Shown here piece by piece: positions 56,212 to 57,636 of a stretch of 57,636 nucleotides of DNA. Origin of the DNA: Alphaproteobacteria bacterium (lineage in GTDB: Bacteria > Pseudomonadota > Alphaproteobacteria > Acetobacterales > Acetobacteraceae). The notes below the pieces were generated by a model. It did not search any database. It was not told where the DNA came from and was given only the letters and a program-made list of their open reading frames with translations. The position numbers and the translations under genes are program-made. Position 1 is the first letter of the stretch; each line of letters starts with the position of its first letter. The DNA is taken from positions 1 through 57,636 of the forward strand of contig JAFKFJ010000184.1 in NCBI GenBank assembly GCA_017307335.1, read 5' to 3'.

Positions 56212-57076
56212 GCGCGGGCTCCAGTTCGATCACGGCGTCGACGGCGAACGTGCCCTCGCCGTCCGGCATCGCGATCACCGGGTTCAGGTCGATCGCGGCG
56301 AGGCGCGGTCCCGCTTGATCCGCGAACACCGACAGCCGCGCGAGCATCGCCGCGAGCGCCCGCACGTCCGCCAGCCGGCGGCCGCGCGCGCCCAGCAGCA
56401 GCGGTGCGCCGCGGATCGTGCGGATCATGCGTTCGGCCACGTCTTCACCGAAGGGACAGCGATGCAGCACGACATCGCGCAGCACTTCGACGAACACGCC
56501 GCCCAGGCCGAACATCGCCACCGGCCCGAACACCGGATCGCGCTTGATCCCAAGGATGCACTCGGTGCCGCCACGCAGCTGCCGCGCCACCAGAACCCCG
56601 CTCACCCGCGCATGCGGCGCAACCGCACGCGCGCGTTCCAGCAGCGTCGCGAAGCCGATGCGCACGGCGGTGGCGTCTGCAACATCCAGCAGCACGCCGC
56701 CGATGTCCGATTTGTGCGTGATGTGAGGCGAGAGCAGCTTCAGCACCACCGGCCACCCGAGCGCCTCGGCCGCGGCCACCGCTTCCTCCGCCGTGGCACA
56801 CGCACGTTCCGGCACACAGGCGATCCCGGCCTGCGCCAGCAGCCGCTTGGCCTCGGCCTCGTCCGGCGACCCCGTGGGCAGTGGCACGGGCGGCACAGCC
56901 GGCGTATCGGCGGCGGGCGGGCGGGCAAAGGCGGCGCCGAAGCGGCCCATCGCGTGCAGCGCCGTCACCGCCCGCGTCGGGTCCTCGAACACCAGCAGCC
57001 CGTCTTCCTCGTATTCCAGCACGCGCGCGGGTGGGGCGAGGATGGAGAGCGCGTAGAGCCGGTCGGTCCTGTTCAC
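56204..57076 (-). CDS. stand-alone ATP-grasp domain of an acyl-CoA synthetase (ADP-forming) type
   Basis: A 290-residue protein matching only the C-terminal ATP-grasp part of NDP-forming acetate-CoA ligases: VVLKLLSPHITHKSDIGGVLL near 113-132 and GGTECILGIKRDPVFGPV, with FGLGGVFVEVLRD and LAAIDLNPVI. Full enzymes have about 700 residues with CoA-binding and ligase domains first; these are missing. The start is GTG 57076, and no N-terminal part lies upstream. It may be a separate beta-like subunit, or the remnant of a truncated gene. Next to MaoC in the CoA-ester cluster. Confidence 0.85.
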   Translation of the reverse strand: MNRTDRLYALSILAPPARVLEYEEDGLLVFEDPTRAVTALHAMGRFGAAFARPPAADTPAVPPVPLPTGSPDEAEAKRLLAQAGIACVPERACATAEEAVAAAEALGWPVVLKLLSPHITHKSDIGGVLLDVADATAVRIGFATLLERARAVAPHARVSGVLVARQLRGGTECILGIKRDPVFGPVAMFGLGGVFVEVLRDVVLHRCPFGEDVAERMIRTIRGAPLLLGARGRRLADVRALAAMLARLSVFADQAGPRLAAIDLNPVIAMPDGEGTFAVDAVIELEPAHA

Positions 57077-57130
57077 GTTCCGACGATAGCGACTGCGGAA
57101 GAGAGCCGATGCCTGGCGTCGTCGCGCGGG

Positions 57131-57475
57131 TCAGAGGTCGAGGAAGTCCCCCATCCAGGTGCACACGGCCCGGAGACAGCCGAACGACACTTCGCCCGCC
57201 ACGCCCGTGAGTCGGTCCCGCGACAACGTGCGGGGTTGCTCGGTCATGACCCACGATGGCCGGTCCAGCCCGCTCGGCCCCTCCACGCGAACATGGTTCG
57301 GCCATCCACGGTCGGTGCTCGTGATCGGCAGCACGATCGCGAGGGTGGTCACGGCATCCAGGTACCAGGCTGACGCGACGATCAGCACCGGGCGATGACC
57401 ACCCTGCTCTCTGCCGCGCACGGGCTCGAGTGCCGCCCAGGCCACGACGCCCGGGGCAAGGTCGGGACTCGTCAC
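57131..57475 (-). CDS. MazF/PemK-family endoribonuclease toxin
   Basis: A 114-residue MazF/PemK-like protein. The GREQGGHRPVLIVAS segment near residues 20-34 matches the family loop, with the conserved Arg after GGH, and the beta-barrel strands AIVLPITSTDRGW follow. Such toxins cut mRNA and are normally paired with an antitoxin just upstream. GTG 57475 overlaps the stop of the upstream frame as GTGA, the usual toxin-antitoxin arrangement, but the upstream protein does not look like a known antitoxin. Confidence 0.85.
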   Translation of the reverse strand: MTSPDLAPGVVAWAALEPVRGREQGGHRPVLIVASAWYLDAVTTLAIVLPITSTDRGWPNHVRVEGPSGLDRPSWVMTEQPRTLSRDRLTGVAGEVSFGCLRAVCTWMGDFLDL

Positions 57476-57636
57476 GAAGCGTCGGCCAGCTCGGTGCGGA
57501 GCAGGCTGGTGAGCGAGAACCGGCCGGTGGAGAGCTCCACCCAGGCCAGGCCCATCTTCGACCCGGACTCGACGACGGCGGCCAGGAAATTGGCCGTGCG
57601 GGGGTCGAGCAGCGCCTCCATCACCGCCATGCGCAC
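57474..57636 (-). CDS. MutS-like fragment, 5' part beyond the window
   Basis: The visible C-terminal 53 residues read LLDPRTANFLAAVVESG, then GLAWVELSTGRFSLTSL, then LLRTELADAS and a TGA that overlaps the toxin start. The LLDPR...N.LAAV...GLAWVELSTGRF pattern matches the connector region of MutS mismatch-repair proteins, where the real protein would continue for hundreds of residues. The frame stays open to the window edge. It may be a truncated MutS, a domain used as an antitoxin, or a chance arrangement after rearrangement. Call is from pattern resemblance only. Confidence 0.5.

Noticed and set aside
1..57636. Prophage, integrative element or insertion sequence
   Set aside because: No integrase, transposase, terminal inverted repeats or tRNA-adjacent direct repeats were found, although tRNA-Lys could be an integration site in principle.

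Overview
The window is a GC-rich piece of chromosome, densely coded on both strands. It most resembles an aerobic alphaproteobacterium, probably Rhodospirillales/Acetobacterales. That is inference from the gyrA-coaD-cyclophilin order, the codon bias and the family mix; no rRNA marker is present. No insertion sequence, integrase, phage gene or CRISPR array was seen. One tRNA, tRNA-Lys(UUU), lies at 6920-6992.

Left part (1-10.9 kb): a 3'-truncated gamma-glutamyltransferase, a polysaccharide deacetylase, a short-chain dehydrogenase (SDR) that has lost its catalytic residues, a small exported protein, a coupled pair made of a rhodanese-ChrB fusion and a nine-heme cytochrome c, then tRNA-Lys, cyclophilin, coaD and gyrA.

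TonB region (10.9-23.5 kb): two tandemly duplicated TonB-dependent receptors, a divergent UhpB/UhpA-like histidine kinase and NarL-type response regulator, a sulfotransferase fused to a DUF1232-like domain, and a MaoC-MBL-TonB gene set. A shared palindrome, TTCCCGA-N5-TCGGGAA, lies upstream of the receptors and in front of the kinase, so an autoregulated uptake module is plausible. It is followed by a thioesterase and a methanol-metabolism-like cytochrome c gene split by an in-frame TGA.

Middle (23.6-34.2 kb): three co-directional genes for an unusually long, leaderless S53 (sedolisin) peptidase, a small helical protein and a membrane-anchored coiled-coil/Gly-rich protein. This is the best candidate here for an undescribed system. 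Next come an IlvD/Edd-type sugar-acid dehydratase and an iron set (Bfr, Bfd, Nramp-related transporter).

Catabolic region (34.4-50.8 kb): serine hydrolase, IolD, a His-rich unknown, an FkbM methyltransferase, a hutI-hutU-amine oxidase-SDR operon, an enolase-superfamily enzyme, a threonine dehydratase-like enzyme, a haloacetate dehalogenase, a sorbitol/idonate-type alcohol dehydrogenase, an SDR, Upp and a small cytochrome c.

Right end (50.9-57.6 kb): a tightly coupled CoA-thioester pathway (SCP2-type thiolase, DUF35 protein, acyl-CoA dehydrogenase, CoA transferase, SDR) facing a MaoC hydratase and a stand-alone ATP-grasp CoA-ligase domain. It ends with a MazF-like toxin whose upstream partner, cut by the window edge, reads like a fragment of MutS.
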